From assembly GCA_025766275.1 (NCBI GenBank), contig JAFKAC010000013.1:682001-746000 (forward strand): a stretch of DNA of 64,000 nucleotides, read 5' to 3'. Made by a program: the position numbers and the translations under genes. The DNA is from Lactarius indigo (taxonomy: Eukaryota > Basidiomycota > Agaricomycetes > Russulales > Russulaceae). Of this stretch, positions 24,785 to 37,053 are shown piece by piece (within the stretch, counting starts at the first letter, position 1; the number at the start of each line of letters is the position of its first letter). A model generated the notes under the pieces. It was not told where the DNA came from, did not search any database, and saw only the letters and a program-made list of their open reading frames with translations.

Positions 24785-25986
24785 GTTCTCGTCTGGGTGT
24801 GCTTCTTCTATAAACAAAGACAGGGAAGGACCCGGGGGGGAGAAGAGACGGTGATGGCGGCAGAGAACATGGCAATATATAAAGTTGCCCGGGGGAGGTC
24901 CAACTGAGCAGGGTCCATGTGGTTCTATCAAACGAGATGAAAAGGGACCCGATCGCCTATGATACCCAACTCACAAGTTTCATCCAAAGCGCCTCCACCT
25001 CGGCCTGTGTGGACACCGTGAGTCTATACCCCCTCTTCGTAGTCAAAATTAACTGTACTTGCCAAAGTGTACGCTGTCCTCTGCTATTTTATCCGGGCTA
25101 AACGTACGCGTCCCGGCTCGGTTCTAACTCAATTCCGCGCTTCGGCAATTCCGGGTATTTACGCCCTGTTTGGTGAGAGCTCTCGTTCTCGCTTATGGCA
25201 CACCCTTCTTTCTTTTTGGAGGTACAAGTACATACGTACAGTGCCGATTGCACGGAGAAATAGTAGTAACGAGGATAATCATGGGTCGATCGTTGCCCCA
25301 TGGGAGATAAGTTATGCGACCTTGAGGATACGGAAGTACACAGCGAGCAGCGATCCACACCAGGTTGCCGGGGCGAACGACCAGGTCGCTATAGATAACG
25401 AGCCTTTCTCCAGGAGGGGGATCCAGACCGGCGTCGCGCCAGTCTTGGCGTTTGGTATCTAACATATCAAACCTGAATCAAAAAGATAAGACAGGAACGA
25501 CTCGTATCTCCCCTTTAGGTAGTTGTGCGTTTTAGGGAGAGTGGATTGGTCCTACTTGACGATCTGACGGATATCATAAAGTCCTTAGTGATCTTCGTCA
25601 CAGCCTCCAAGGTTGTCGTGTGCCGCACTTTTTGTCGATCTACCGTACCCGCGCTGAAAGTTCAGTTGAGCGCCTATCCCACTCTTATCGGTCGAGGGTC
25701 GCAAGGGGGCGCGACGAAGATATAACTCGCATTGCGCTGTCCGTACAAGTGTAGCTGTATCATATGCAAACGTCACGCCCAACCCATATTCAGGGCATGA
25801 TTCAGGGCTGTAACCACATGAACACAAGTAATTTAGTCCCACGACTCCTGCACCTGATCGACGTTCAAACGAAACAAAGATGGATGGGATTCACAATCAT
25901 CGAGTAATACACACACGAAGGAGGGGCAAACACACACAGAGAGAGAAGATGGAACTATTGTACCTTGGATGGCGACCCCTGGTCCC
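24785..25986. other. Intergenic, no gene recognised
   Basis: About 1.2 kb holding the CNT promoter side and the 3' flank of the WDR68-like gene. No frame shows a recognisable domain. Confidence 0.5.
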
Positions 25987-27427
25987 CTATACCTTGAGTG
26001 CCTTTATAGATTTGCCCATCACGACTGCGATCCACTCCCCCGCCGGTGTCGAGTGTCCCGTGTTCATCGTCATCGGCGCGATTTGCGGGGACCACGCCAG
26101 ATTCGTGATCTCATTTTGCCCCGAATACGCCATTATCGGGTCCGTCAACACGCGCTTCTTCCCGTCCGACGGCCTTGGCGAGCTCAACCGTGAGCTCGCA
26201 TTCCGTGGTGACGCCGCCGGCGCGGGTGCGTGAGGCGAGATATCCCACAGGAGTAGCTGGCAGTCGTCCGCTGCGAGTTGTTGAAAATCAGGAGTCCACT
26301 CATACAAAGTCCGAGAGGGGGGGGGATCGTACCAGCAGTAGCTACCAACCCGCCCTCGGTCGAGCTCCACCCCGCAGCATTGATAGGCGCGCGATGTGCG
26401 CGCAGCTCCATCACGGGTGCGCCCGGACTGCGCATGTCGAGGATCTGGACGTCGCTGCCGTCCTGGTGGAACGTGCTCATGTAATTAGCGTCGCTCGGGT
26501 TGAACGCGATGCGGAGGAGCGGGGACGATGGCGGGCGGCCGGACGGGGGCTGGTTTTTGGGCGGGGGGGTCTCGTAGAGGATCGTGCTGTGCTCGAGGCT
26601 GCGGAGGTCGAATGCGCGGAGCGAGCCGTCCGCGCCGACCGAGACGAAGATGTCCGTCGAGCCAGGGGAGCCACGCAACGTCGTAGACCTCGCGGTCGTG
26701 CGCGATCAGCTGCGTGACCGCCGTGGACGTGTCGAGGTTCCACACGGTGCACGTCGTGTCGATCGAGGACGTAACCACCAGACTCGGTATCTTCTCGTTC
26801 CACGAAAAGTTCGTCAGCGGCGCCCCGCCGCTCTGGCCCTGTACTTTAGATTGCTAAATGCTGCGGCGTTGGGGGTTTCTGCGTCGCTTGGAAGAGGGAC
26901 GTAGAGCGCTCACCCCAGATAGTGCGGCTTTGAGGGAAAGGCGGTGCCCGCCACCGCTGGGCTGTCGCCCCACGTAGGAAGAAGAGGCGAGCGGCGCATC
27001 GCTCGTGTACTCGAATACGCGCAGCGAGTCGCCCGTCGTTGCGAGGAGCTCGGTCGTCGGCGATTTTTGGGACCACGCAAAGCTCGACGCGCTGCCTGGT
27101 TGCCACTGCAGCGCCGTCGCCGGGTATCCGTGGTTCACCTCGACGAGGGTCACGAAATCAGGGTAGTCACCGTAATCGTCCTCGACCAGAACACGGTCGT
27201 CCTGCAGGCCCACGACCGCAATCCGGTTGCGGAAGTCCTCCGCGAAGGATGCGATCCCGAGACGGAACGCGGAGCGCGGCCGTAGCTGCTGCCCTGGTGC
27301 GGGTGACTTGCACCAATCAATCGCGTGTACGGGCCCTGCGATCGTTGATCATCTGTGACGCCGATGGAGCTTTTGGTGTGAGATACGCACATGGAGCTTC
27401 GTACTGAAGCAACGTGGTTTGGGTCAT
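25987..27427 (-). CDS. WDR68/DCAF7-like WD40 adaptor
   Basis: Exons 27427-27391, 27335-26914, 26853-26333 and 26270-25987 give about 420 aa. The order of motifs is that of the WDR68/DCAF7 (AN11/TTG1) family: [13 protein letters not shown], a central [30 protein letters not shown], then [27 protein letters not shown], and a C-terminal [19 protein letters not shown]. These proteins are WD40 scaffolds for DYRK/HIPK-type kinases and CUL4-DDB1 ligases in animals and for transcription complexes in plants; the fungal role is less defined. One extra base in a run of four (26665-26668 on plus) breaks the frame between AWLP and GSTDIF. Removing it restores the family sequence, and the gene is highly conserved, so this is probably a base-calling error. 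Confidence 0.85.
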
Positions 27428-28139
27428 GAAGGTGGAAAGTGAGGGGGGAAATTCTATTATTCGGTGGCGCTCGACATCCCATCCGGTCCGTTGCAGCGGC
27501 AACCCATTCCATACAGGCCCGCCGTGCTCTATTCCTGTTTGCACCAATGCTCTGTGTGCTGTCTTCCCTTCCGGTGGGGAACAGCTTTTCTCTTCGTTGA
27601 CAGATCTTTCGCCGTCATAGCGTTGAAGATACGGTAGCGATCGGGCATCTACTGCCAGTGCTGTAATACGTGTGTGCTCTACCTCGCGAACTCTTCAACA
27701 TAATTTCTTGACGTCACGCGCCTTCTCCTGCGTGGACTGGCCAGGTGGTGTTGGTCCTTCAATTGGTGTGCCTCTCAGGTCGGACGTGTACATGAGGTCA
27801 TGGACGATTTCTCTCACGAAATTCGGCTGGCTAGGGATTCTGTAAAGCAACCATACGAATCCTCAGTACGTGACGTTTCGAGGGCCTAGCCGGTTGAACG
27901 TACCTTATGATATCAGGGTTTGCCATCCACAGCATCCCGCGAGCTGGGTCCCGCACGCAGACCCCAGATATCTATCCCCATGGACATGATTATCCCTGGT
28001 AACCGCCATCATACCATCAAATATTACTGTATATACAGACCGGATGTGAACGACTCGGTGAATGCCCCGTAAAATATATGACGCAAATATGACGAGGGAC
28101 GACATGTTTATACGAAACGTACACCTAAGATATCCCCGG
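27428..28139. other. Intergenic between COG5 and WDR68-like genes
   Basis: About 710 bases, with no recognised gene. It holds the WDR68-like promoter and the COG5 3' flank. Confidence 0.5.
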
Positions 28140-31100
28140 CTACGCCTTTCGCGCATTCGCCAGCACGCTCCGCGCTAGCGCCAGATACTCCGCAGCCGGA
28201 TCGTCGTCAGCGCCTTCCATCTCATTCGTCTTTTCCCAAGTGTGTAAGCCCACCCTCGACCAGTGTGAGCGCCTCAGCCTCCGAGTGCTCTTCGACCCAA
28301 CGTACGTACTCGGGCGCCTGCCACCCATGCAGCATATGCGGCAACGGGATGGGCGCGCGCACGAGGATATGATGCAGCACGACCAGCGGGGGCAGCCCCG
28401 CAGTCGCGCCGCGCTCTGCGAGGCGTGCAGTCTCGAGGAATAACAGGGGCCGCAGCGCGCGGAGGGCGCGGTATTCCGCGCCGGCGGCGTCGAGCCCTCC
28501 GTTACGTTTGCCCTTGCCCTCAGAGACGAAGGTACCGAGGGAGAACTCGAGCTCGGTCATGTCGCCCGTGAGCTGCAGTTTGCGCGCCTTCGTCGAGAGG
28601 CTTGACGATCGAGACGTGCAGCACGAACGCCCTGAGCACGTGTCGCACGATGTCGAGCGGCCTGTAAACGTATCCGTCCGTCAGACAGCCGCATTTCCAC
28701 GGGAAATGAAACTCGATGAACCATTCTCGTGCAACGCCCTCCGTGCTGCCGAGTCGTGAGAGGATTTCGGTCTTCACGAACGACAGCTTCTCCGTAAGCT
28801 CCTGGACATATGCACTCGATCCGCCCATATCGGAGAGTGGGTCTGCAGATCGCGCAGGCTCACGATGTAACTTGGCGATAATCCCGCTCGATTCTGACTT
28901 GATGGCTGCCAAGAGCGGGTCTACAATGCGCCCGTAGACCTCCGTCGCGTCCTGGCTGCCGGTTAGCCGGCAGATTTGGGACGGCGATAACGAGTACTCA
29001 CCACCACGGCCGGGCGCAGGATCGCGTACACGTCGCTAGAGTACTCTTCCTCGAGAGCCCGCAGTCTCCCACAGTGATATAGGAACATAGCAAGCGAGAG
29101 ATTATGCACTAGCTGGGGGGTTGCGGCGGGCCCCGCGAGGAGCATTACAGCTCGATCTCGTACGATCATTCCATCCGCCCGTGCAAGCAGCATATCCAGA
29201 CTTGATTTGGCACTACGGGCGACAGATTGTACAAGCAGTGGGTCGAACTTGGCTGTATCAAGCTCATTCGCTATTGTTCGCATAACATTTGTTCCTTCAG
29301 GTGAGGAGGGTGGTGCGCGGGCACCGCCTTGGAAGGCTTGTCCCACGGCTTCATTCATTTTGTTGGATATACGTGATAGGTACAGCGCTTCGAAGGTTGA
29401 AAGGGCACGGAGAACGAGAATGGTTTCAGGGCTAGAAAACCTCTTTGTGAGTTGCCACCTGCATCGGGGAGCGCAAACAAACCTTTGTCGTGCTTGAGTG
29501 TATACCGTATCGGTATGCACTGCGATCTTCGAGAAGAATTCATGGAAGAGGCGCAGAAGCTTTGGATAGCCAGAACTCAATGTTTGTTGCAGGAAGGTCG
29601 AATCTTCAAAAGCGTCAAAGAACGCTCCTGGCTTTGAAGATAAACCTTACTTTTCGCACCGTCCCGGGTTTGCTTTTCCAACGATCGTGCTAGTGAAGCC
29701 CAGAAAGTTGAACTTGGCTTATTTTCCAGCACCTGCAAGGACCATGTCATAAGAGCCACGGATAGCGCGGTACCACTGAGCCCACCTTCATGGCCTCATC
29801 AAGAAAGACAATTTGCGAGACCGGGTCCTTTTTCAACTTCAGTACCTTCTCTAGTGTATACACCTGAGGATTGCAACAGTCCAAACTTGCTCCCAAATAA
29901 AAAAATAAAAGACACGCTTACTTTGACGCATGCACCGGCCATGTCCTCGATAAGAGATGCTAATCGATTCCATAGCGCATTTGCCCACTGTGGTGCAGTC
30001 ACGTTCGTTGGCTCCTGGCGGATACGAGACTTGTACGCGAGGCCCGCGGAAGACGATGCAGGGTCTGTGAGATAAGTCGGCTTCTGGAAACATGTCAAAG
30101 AGTAACAAGAAAGGACCTTTTGCATTAAGCTCTTTAGAGATCTGTGACACGTCGAACGCGGCTTTAATCCGGGCTTCTACCGCGGTCGAAAGGTCTGAAA
30201 CGAGATTTTGTACAAGGTCTGGCAGCAAGCGGAGGTTGTGCGCTGTCTGAAGTGAAGTCGCGAGAAGTGGCTGGTTCTGTAAAGGGTATCAAGAGGCGCC
30301 GAGTTTCGGGGTAAGGAAGATAACTTGCAACTTGACTAAGGCCTTCTAAGACCATGGACTCCATATTGACGGTGACTTTGGAGCGGGCCGAATCAATAAA
30401 TGGAATATACACGGCGACAGATTTAATGGAGCAGAGCGGAATGTGTCTACTGGACGACGGCCCAACATCCACCGGTGGCGCTTCTTCTGATGTGGCCGTG
30501 GGTTCATCAGGTGAAATCTCCAAAAGATCGCCTGACACAGATGTTCAGTCTGACGAGGGGGATATTGCGTAATGGGTGTCCCTACCGAGCTCGGCAATAG
30601 TGACCGCGGCCTGCGCGAGTAGGCGCTCTCGTTCTCCTTCATAATCTAGTCCAGGTGTCGCACTTCGCCGGCCATCGAGCGCCGCACCGCTCGGAGGTGC
30701 CTTGGGTTGCGCGCTCGCACCGTCCGCACCGTCACCAAGCTCCCCATTTGGGTCTGCAGTCGTTTCGAGAGGGTTGTGAAGCGAGAGGTTCGTCGCAGAA
30801 CATCAGAGACTTGCTGGAGACGCTGCAAGCGCTTCACGCTTGCTTGCATGGTCTGGTAGGGGGTACGAAATTTTTGGCGCAGTCTGCAAACACAAAATCA
30901 GCACAATCGTGATGATAGTGACATGCCATCGGTGCGCACTTTTCCAGAGATGAATCAAGTGCATCGAGGCCTTCGCGGACAGTCTGAAGTGACCCGCTAA
31001 GCTCTCCCACCCCCGCGGCCTGCTCTAGGAGATCTTCGTGGTGGGTGGTAACCTTGACAGATTCTTTAGTCGAAGGCTACATGTACAAACTGGAAGACGT

Positions 31101-31305
31101 ACTACGTTCTTTATCTGCTTTGAGACGTCGTCGATTCCATAGTTTAGTTTCGCAATGGCAACCGAGATGTCCTCTTTTGCCGGTTCCAGACCGGTAGTTT
31201 TTGTAGGTCTAGACGAGCCGGGTTGCGGTGGGTAGGGTTCCCCGGCGAGAACTGTGTTTGCATATTCATTGGGGTCGAATTCGGGAGAGGCGAAGATGGC
31301 ATAGT
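28140..31305 (-). CDS. COG5: COG5, conserved oligomeric Golgi complex subunit 5
   Basis: A multi-exon gene whose pieces line up in COG5 order: FASPEFDPNEYANTVLAGEP, AKEDISVAIAKLNYGIDDVS, VTTHHEDLLEQAAGVGEL, ASVKRLQRLQQVSDVLRRTS, LLATSLQTAHNLRLLPDLVQ, PQWANALWNRLASLIEDMAG, AKFDPLLVQSVARSAKSSLD, ADGMIVRDRAVMLLAGP, and a C-terminal HGWQAPEYVRWVEEHSEAEA. COG is a vesicle tether that retrieves Golgi enzymes. The first recognisable exon starts at 31305 after a CAG acceptor; the start codon, in a short upstream exon, was not found. Three homopolymer frame breaks (28249-28251, 28599-28600 and 30742-30745 on plus) look like base-calling errors. About ten exons, with splice sites mostly canonical. Confidence 0.85.
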
Positions 31306-32529
31306 CTGCTCGATGTCAGGGGAGACACCATTCGGTCTGTGAGTAGAACGTACGTGCCTGTCATAGTACACCGAGTTGTGCGTCGCCGGGGGTACTATGG
31401 GAATATATGCGCACAAAATACCCTCACAACCCACCGCGTCGCCAGCTGTAGCTAACATCACGTGCACTCACGAGGGACAAATACACAACACATGCGGATT
31501 ATACAAAACGATCAAGGCGTGAGCCTGGCGCCTCTCCAGGCTCTCTCGCTCTCTCCAGGGTACTTATACGTACTGGACAAGTTACGTGGTCGGGGTGCTT
31601 CTAGTGTGGAGGGTCTGTCCCCTTTTCCAACTTCTTGGCTGCTGTCTCCGGCTCCTAGGCCTCGTTCTCTCCCCAATATCCCAGCGCCACGAGCCTCGTG
31701 GAGGGTGTACATTATCTTCTTATGGTCTATCTTTCGGGGCTCCAAAAGCTTTGGTTCCCTGAGACTTGGTGGACAGTGGACACTATCTCAGCGCTTAAAG
31801 TGGAGGCTGTCACTATTACGCTCCATCCTGATGCCACGAGTTGGGAAAATCGGCAAGTAGCTCGACTTCGACGACGATGACAGGCGGGTACGTGGAGATC
31901 GAGCCATCCGAAGCTGAGGGCTGAATATATCATGATCGTGCGTAGCGCTCAACAAACGAACCCTACACGAACTCGTCACATATTGAGATCAAGCCAAGTT
32001 TACTCCATTACAACCGCATTTGGCAACGGGACCCAGGTGTGTAGCTTGAATGTATTAGCTAAGAGACTCTCACAACGCCAACTCGCGGACTTCTTGCCAC
32101 CCAATCGTCACCTCCTCCACTTTCGGCCTGGGATCTTCTCACGGAAAAATAACATAACACCCACAGCTTTCGAGGCACGCGTTGAGACCCCACCGCAGAC
32201 CTTTTCCACAAATACTACAACACAATAATGATGCCGCATTTTTGCGGAGCACCGTGCACGAGGCACAGCCTGCCTGTCGGAAGGATCTACTTGTCTTGGG
32301 CAACTACACGTTGCGATCGGTCAGCATACAGTGAATCAATGGGCTTAGGGCCGTGACATGTTGCTGGAATGTTCAATGCAGCATGGTCACGTGTAATGTC
32401 AAATGACAATATCAAGAGTCATCTCTTTCCCCCACATCTTGACTGTGGTTTCTGCGCTCCACACACGACCTAGTATATCAACGAGGGTTAACACCTGGTC
32501 GCTTGAACTACCCTACTCCATCCCCTCCC
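31306..32529. other. Intergenic, missing COG5 first exon probably here
   Basis: About 1.2 kb between divergent genes. The COG5 start and both promoters should lie here. Frames up to 130 codons exist on both strands but none shows a domain. Confidence 0.4.
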
Positions 32530-33781
32530 ATGGCCTACAGCTACTACCGGTCTCATGCCCCCGGATGGGGAACCCAACATGTACGCGGGCTCTCTTCACC
32601 GACTGCCACGGCACCTACTTACTTCTATGTCTAGTTTCCAACTTGGAGCACCCCCAATGCCTAGCTATCAGCCACAACCTACCTGTACGTACTACACATT
32701 CTTGAGGAGCCAGAAGCAGTACTCACACCCCATGCAGGGACGGGACAAGACTTTTATTCTGCCCACGCTTTAGGTGGCGACCCGTAGGTCATTTGGTTGT
32801 TTTCTCAGACAAATCTCATTGGCGATTTCTAGTATGTTATACCAGAACACCATCTCCCGTGTCTCGTCGGGCATGGGAGGCGTCGCGAAGCACGAAGCCA
32901 AGATGTCGCATCGTCGTGCTTATGGCGGTCTTGTATGTCATCTATCGATCTCTACACGACCTTGCGTTTTTAATGTCGAGGCACAGGGCGAAATTGCACA
33001 CATGATGCCCCAGGAAGTAGGCGCAGCCGCTGCCTACGAAGCCTATCGTCAAGTCAAATACGGTAGCAGCATGTATCAGTTTCTTTATGGCGACTACGAA
33101 CGACAGCAAGATGCCCTTCGGGGGCTTGCGATAGCTGAAGGTATGACGTTATCGGCCCATCACCTTATCTCGTGTCCCACGTGTCTGACCTCAATATTAC
33201 AGTCGTACGCCTGTGGCAAGACACGGGCCGCGGGATGGACCAATATGGTCTACAGATCGCATGTGATGCTGCGGCGGCAACAGCCTACCACATTGTTTCG
33301 CAGCGCGAATTGGAAGAGTCACAAGGTCTAGGTTTCGGGACCGGCTCTTACCGCGACCGCCGGAACTCATTTGGTGCGTTTCCCACGCCGGGTTATGCCA
33401 GCTCCGGCGGATACGGCACGGGTTCGGTTTACGGCGGGACCAGCCCGTTGATGGGTGCGTCGCCCATCCCGGTCCCGGGTTCGCCGTACTCCACCATGGG
33501 CGGCGGAGTTCCATTCGTCGGGAGCGTGGGCTCAATCGGTGGCGGCCACGGTTCATCATACGGCGGATATGTGGGCCAGTACGGCACATACGGCTCGCCC
33601 CCCGGGTATGACGTCGGTGGGCTCCAGGTCGCAGGCGGATACCCTAATGAGTTACCCGGGTTTATCCAGCTCACCGCAGACAATCGTTATCCCACCACCC
33701 TCGGAAGGCCGGCACCGCCATCGTCATCGCCATCATCACCATCACCATCGGCGACACCGCAGCCATGACAGATACTCTTAA
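32530..33781 (+). CDS. Gly/Tyr-rich protein with His-rich tail, unknown function
   Basis: It begins MAYSYYRSHAPGWGTQ (ATG at 32530) and continues with FQLGAPPMPSYQPQP, then a GTGQDFYSAHALGGDP block and FSDKSHWRFLVCYTRTPSP. After this comes a well-conserved-looking helical part (AAAAYEAYRQVKYGSSMYQF ... QDALRGLAIAE), an intron at 33141-33202, and VRLWQDTGRGMDQYGLQIAC. The C-terminal part is Gly/Tyr/Ser-rich. The likely true end is in the frame reading RHRHRHHHHHHRRHRSHDRY, with its stop at 33779-33781. The 5' half has frame breaks (one at TT 32619-32620, one or more near 32775-32810), so exon joins there are unsure. The composition recalls low-complexity proteins repeated in Agaricomycete genomes. 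No function can be given. Confidence 0.5.
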
Positions 33782-34136
33782 GTGCCTTGCAATGAGGCCT
33801 GATCCAAGCGTGATTGTGTCTAGTGTACGATAGTTAGCCGCAGCAACGTGTTTTATGTGCGATGATATTCTCGGTTTCTATGATGATCACGTATCTATTT
33901 ATGTTTTTGCTTTATGTATTTCCCATATTCAAGTGCTGCCAGCGAGTTTTCCGAGCTATGTCGATGATGAGCTGCCTGTTTGATCCCCAACCGAGAAAGG
34001 AAAGCAATTCTCGCACGAGAGAATGACAAATCGACAGGGCGTAAAACGCGCTAACATCGGAAAAGACAACAGATCCCCCTCTTCTCTCGTACAGTACCCC
34101 ACGTTTGCATCCCCACTCACTCACTTTACAACAAAA
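33782..34136. other. Intergenic, promoter side of the pyruvate carrier gene
   Basis: About 350 bases, with no frame of note. Confidence 0.5.
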
Positions 34137-34754
34137 ATGTCTGGAGCAGCTGCGAGTGCATCGGCAAGTAAATTTCAGTCTTTCATGAACCACCCAGCTG
34201 GTGCGCCATTCCAACGGTGTTTCCGCACCCGATCCGCCTGACTGACTCTTGGGCAACCCCACTCGATGTTGCGCAGGACCTAAGACGGTCTTTTTCTGGG
34301 CGCCTCTCATGAAATGGTGTCTCGTCGCTGCAGGAGTAAAGGATCTGGCTCGGCCAGCAGATAAACTTTCTGCATCACAAAATCTTGGTACGTGACTGTT
34401 CTTTTTTTTTTTTTCTTTCCTCGTTCCCTGAACGGATTGGGGACACTCGGGTTTCAGCACTCGCAGCGACGGGCATCATCTGGGTGCGCTACTCGTTCGT
34501 CATTAAGCCCGTCAACTACTCGCTTGCAGCGGTGAGTGTGTGTGCCCGCATCGGTACCGACTCGGTTCTCACTTGTGTCTTGTGACGCTTAGGTGAACCT
34601 TTTCGTCGGCTGCACTGGCCTTGGCCAGCTTGCTCGTATTGCCAAGTGAGTTGTTGCCATGCCTTGTTCAACCCTCAGACGTAATGATCGGTCCCTCTCT
34701 CCTAGCTACCGGTACAACCAGAAGGAGGAGACTACTCCAGCGGCAGCGGCCTAG
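34137..34754 (+). CDS. Mitochondrial pyruvate carrier subunit (MPC2/MPC3 type)
   Basis: Predicted 116-aa protein from five exons: 34137-34200, 34277-34387, 34458-34531, 34593-34645 and 34706-34754, all joined in frame. Family landmarks are FMNHPAGPKTVFFWAPLMKW near the start, LARPADKLSASQNL, ATGIIWVRYSFVIKPVNYSL, and NLFVGCTGLGQLARI before a short polar tail. MPC2-type subunits pair with MPC1 in the inner mitochondrial membrane to import pyruvate. The length and the three hydrophobic stretches fit the family. The ATG sits in a favourable acaaaaATG context. No frame problem. Confidence 0.92.
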
Positions 34755-35019
34755 AGCACACGTGTCACATGTACCCGTACCTCTGTTCGTGCCTTACCCC
34801 ATCATAAATCTATTAGACGTCGATGCTATTAAAAGACGCCGTTTGGCATCAAAAATCAATATATATATATATGCGGGTCGTGCTTATCAGTAAATACAAG
34901 AGTGCCATGATTACAGTGTCAAATAGTGAGAAAATCAGAGGTATTGCAAAATAAAGGGGGGAAAAGCAAAACAAAGATAGAAACGACGATCATTATGATG
35001 GGAATGATTCTGTTCGTAC
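34755..35019. other. Convergent intergenic spacer with (TA)n
   Basis: Between the 3' ends of the pyruvate carrier and APQ12-like genes. It contains a short (at)n tract near 34859-34871. Confidence 0.6.
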
Positions 35020-35745
35020 TTAAATCGATTGTTCTGAGCGGGCGCTGCGTTCCCCGTATGGGTCGAACGAATCGTCGGACGAGTCGCCTTCTCTCTCGGA
35101 TGTCCTAGGATCGGAGAAGCTCTGCAGCGCACCGCGAGCGATGGACCACAACCCCCCCTCTCTTGCACGCTGAAGTGCATCTGCGACGAACTGTTGCACA
35201 TGTTGCGACGGGGAAGTGGTATCTGCCGTATTCCACTGCTGCTCCTCGAACTGCCACTCCAAGTGCTGATCAAAGGACTCCCACACCTGCGGTCGTCCGC
35301 GCTGGCGGCTACTGCGCGGGCCACCCGCTGCGTCTTTGCCCTGACCGTTGAGCAGGTCCAACGCCAACCCGGTGAGACTGGGCACGATGCCACCGCTTGC
35401 GAAAACCCACGCGGTTGCAGCATATACAGCAGTCGTGATGATTCCCCATTTGATCAGCCATGTGGTCATCCGGACGAACCAGGTCGCTGTGCGCACAGCG
35501 CTGGAGAGAGCAAGGTATACTGCGAGGAGGGTGATGAGGGGTGGGAGAATCTTCTGGACATCCCAGTCGGATGGCCGCGATGTTATCAGGGCGGTGCCGA
35601 GGCTGATGAGCGCACTGAGGAATGCGAGCCCGTGTGTGACGAGGGTGAGTAGCGCATGGTAGACAGGTGGGGGAAGGCAGGACGAAATGTATGACAGTAG
35701 CGGTTCGAGGAGGTAGGCGATTTGTGGAGGATTAGCGTTAGACAT
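35020..35745 (-). CDS. APQ12-like membrane protein
   Basis: A single-exon frame of 241 codons. The N-terminal half has two to three hydrophobic segments (ALLTLVTHGLAFLSALISLG, ILPPLITLLAVYLALSSA, LIKWGIITTAVYAATAWVF). This pattern, with DWDVQKILPPLITLLAVYLA, resembles the fungal APQ12 family of nuclear-envelope/ER proteins linked to nuclear pore assembly and lipid balance. The C-terminal half is polar and acidic (DSSDDSFDPYGE) and probably cytosolic. Start is the first Met of the frame, MSNANPPQIAYLLEPLL. The gene is convergent with the pyruvate carrier gene. Assignment is by pattern and without alignment. Confidence 0.7.
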   Translation of the reverse strand: MSNANPPQIAYLLEPLLSYISSCLPPPVYHALLTLVTHGLAFLSALISLGTALITSRPSDWDVQKILPPLITLLAVYLALSSAVRTATWFVRMTTWLIKWGIITTAVYAATAWVFASGGIVPSLTGLALDLLNGQGKDAAGGPRSSRQRGRPQVWESFDQHLEWQFEEQQWNTADTTSPSQHVQQFVADALQRAREGGLWSIARGALQSFSDPRTSEREGDSSDDSFDPYGERSARSEQSI

Positions 35746-36336
35746 AAGTGGCTGTGGTGTAGGGAGGGAGGAGGATAGCTACAGGGATCGAAGAAGGTGG
35801 GGGTTGCTACGGTACTACCGTAGCCTGTGGTTGGTGGCGATGAGTTGGACAGGCCCTCGAGCGCACGGACAAGCAACAGCCAAACACGCTCACTCACCGT
35901 TTTGCAACCGCAGAGCCACCGGCCGGGGATCTGTGAAGAAGTGACACGTTCGGCTTCGTGACTCGCGGAATCGGGAAAGTCTGGACTGCGTGACAACCAT
36001 CACGCCTGGTAACTAATTTCATCTCCGGAAAATGCCATGACCCTATTTTTACCCCGTGCTTATTGCCATATATGGTAACATTGGTCAACCTCCTTGGACG
36101 GTTTAGGACTCGCCCAATCGGCACAGGAATTTTCTCTCTGACCCTCTGGGTAATTGATTGATTCCTGTTCATTCCAACCCCGCGAATATGTCAGCAAACA
36201 CTGGCAAACACAGCATCTTATAAGAATGGGGTACATCCTTACGCTACCAACTTTTCCTAGGCTTGTCAGAGCCCCTCTCAACACCCACGTACATACTCCC
36301 TTCTTACATCCTGTGTTGTCCCGTCCCCTCCCTACA
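35746..36336. other. Divergent promoter region
   Basis: About 590 bases between the starts of the APQ12-like gene (-) and the next gene (+). No coding frame is supported. Confidence 0.5.
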
Positions 36337-37053
36337 ATGGCCATCAAAAGGAAGTTCGACAGAGACACTGTTGCTGAGTCTGACCGCTGCGTAGGTTCAT
36401 TATGTGCATTGCGCCAACGCGTCGGAATTAATGCGCATACCACTAGTCGAAGCAGTTGCGCCTGGTTCCTTTCCCCTCCTATCAGGCAGATGCAGACGTA
36501 GCAATGTCTGATGCGTCGTCTGACGCGTCCCCTCTTGAGCCCATAATCACTGAGCAGCATCACATGCGCCTAGACTCAGGTGTGAGCACGGCCAGCAGCT
36601 CTGATTATGGCGACGGTGTGTTTATCTCGTGTTCTCGCAATTGGCTCCGAGTTCATTTCAACGCGCATATAGCCCCCGCTTTACCTTCCTTCAACTTCCC
36701 CCCTAACCCGTTCTTTGGCTCGGACGGCTCAGTCGACCCCGACTCTCATAACTTCGCAAGATACTCCGTTTCCCCTCCCCCACAAAAATCGGTCGGTCCT
36801 GCTCGAACCCAAAAATACCTCTTTCCATCACGGGTTAGTTTCCTCTTCCCTGGCCTTGCTGCTAGTTTCCGTTGGTTCGAACCCTATGCTGACTGGGCGC
36901 TCTGGTTCACTCCTTATCGTACACACGTGTAGAAATTGCACTCAAATCCCGAAGCTTCGTGTCGCCTGTGCTTCTGGGTCGCATGGTCAACGCACAATGT
37001 GGAGCCATTGCGAGCAATGTGGCGCTATTGAGATGATCGACCCTGACTATTGA
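36337..37053 (+). CDS. Conserved basidiomycete protein, unknown function
   Basis: Four exons can be read: 36337-36390, 36447-36615, 36673-36833 and 36933-37053. The protein begins MAIKRKFDRDTVAESDRC, continues SKQLRLVPFPSYQADADVAM and a Ser/Asp-rich part (MRLDSGVSTASSSDYGD). It ends with the compact block CTQIPKLRVACASGSHGQRT then MWSHCEQCGAIEMIDPDY. Basic start, acidic middle, and a Cys-x2-Cys end with an invariant-looking RTMW are the notable features; I recall similar uncharacterised proteins in Agaricomycetes. A nuclear role is possible from the KRKF start, but this is inference. An A run at 36784-36788 has one base too many for the frame, like other homopolymers here. Confidence 0.6.

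Noticed and set aside
36860..36890. Isolated ggttcgaaccc B-box-like site
   Set aside because: There is no A-box or cloverleaf around it, and it lies in an intron of the 36337-37053 gene.
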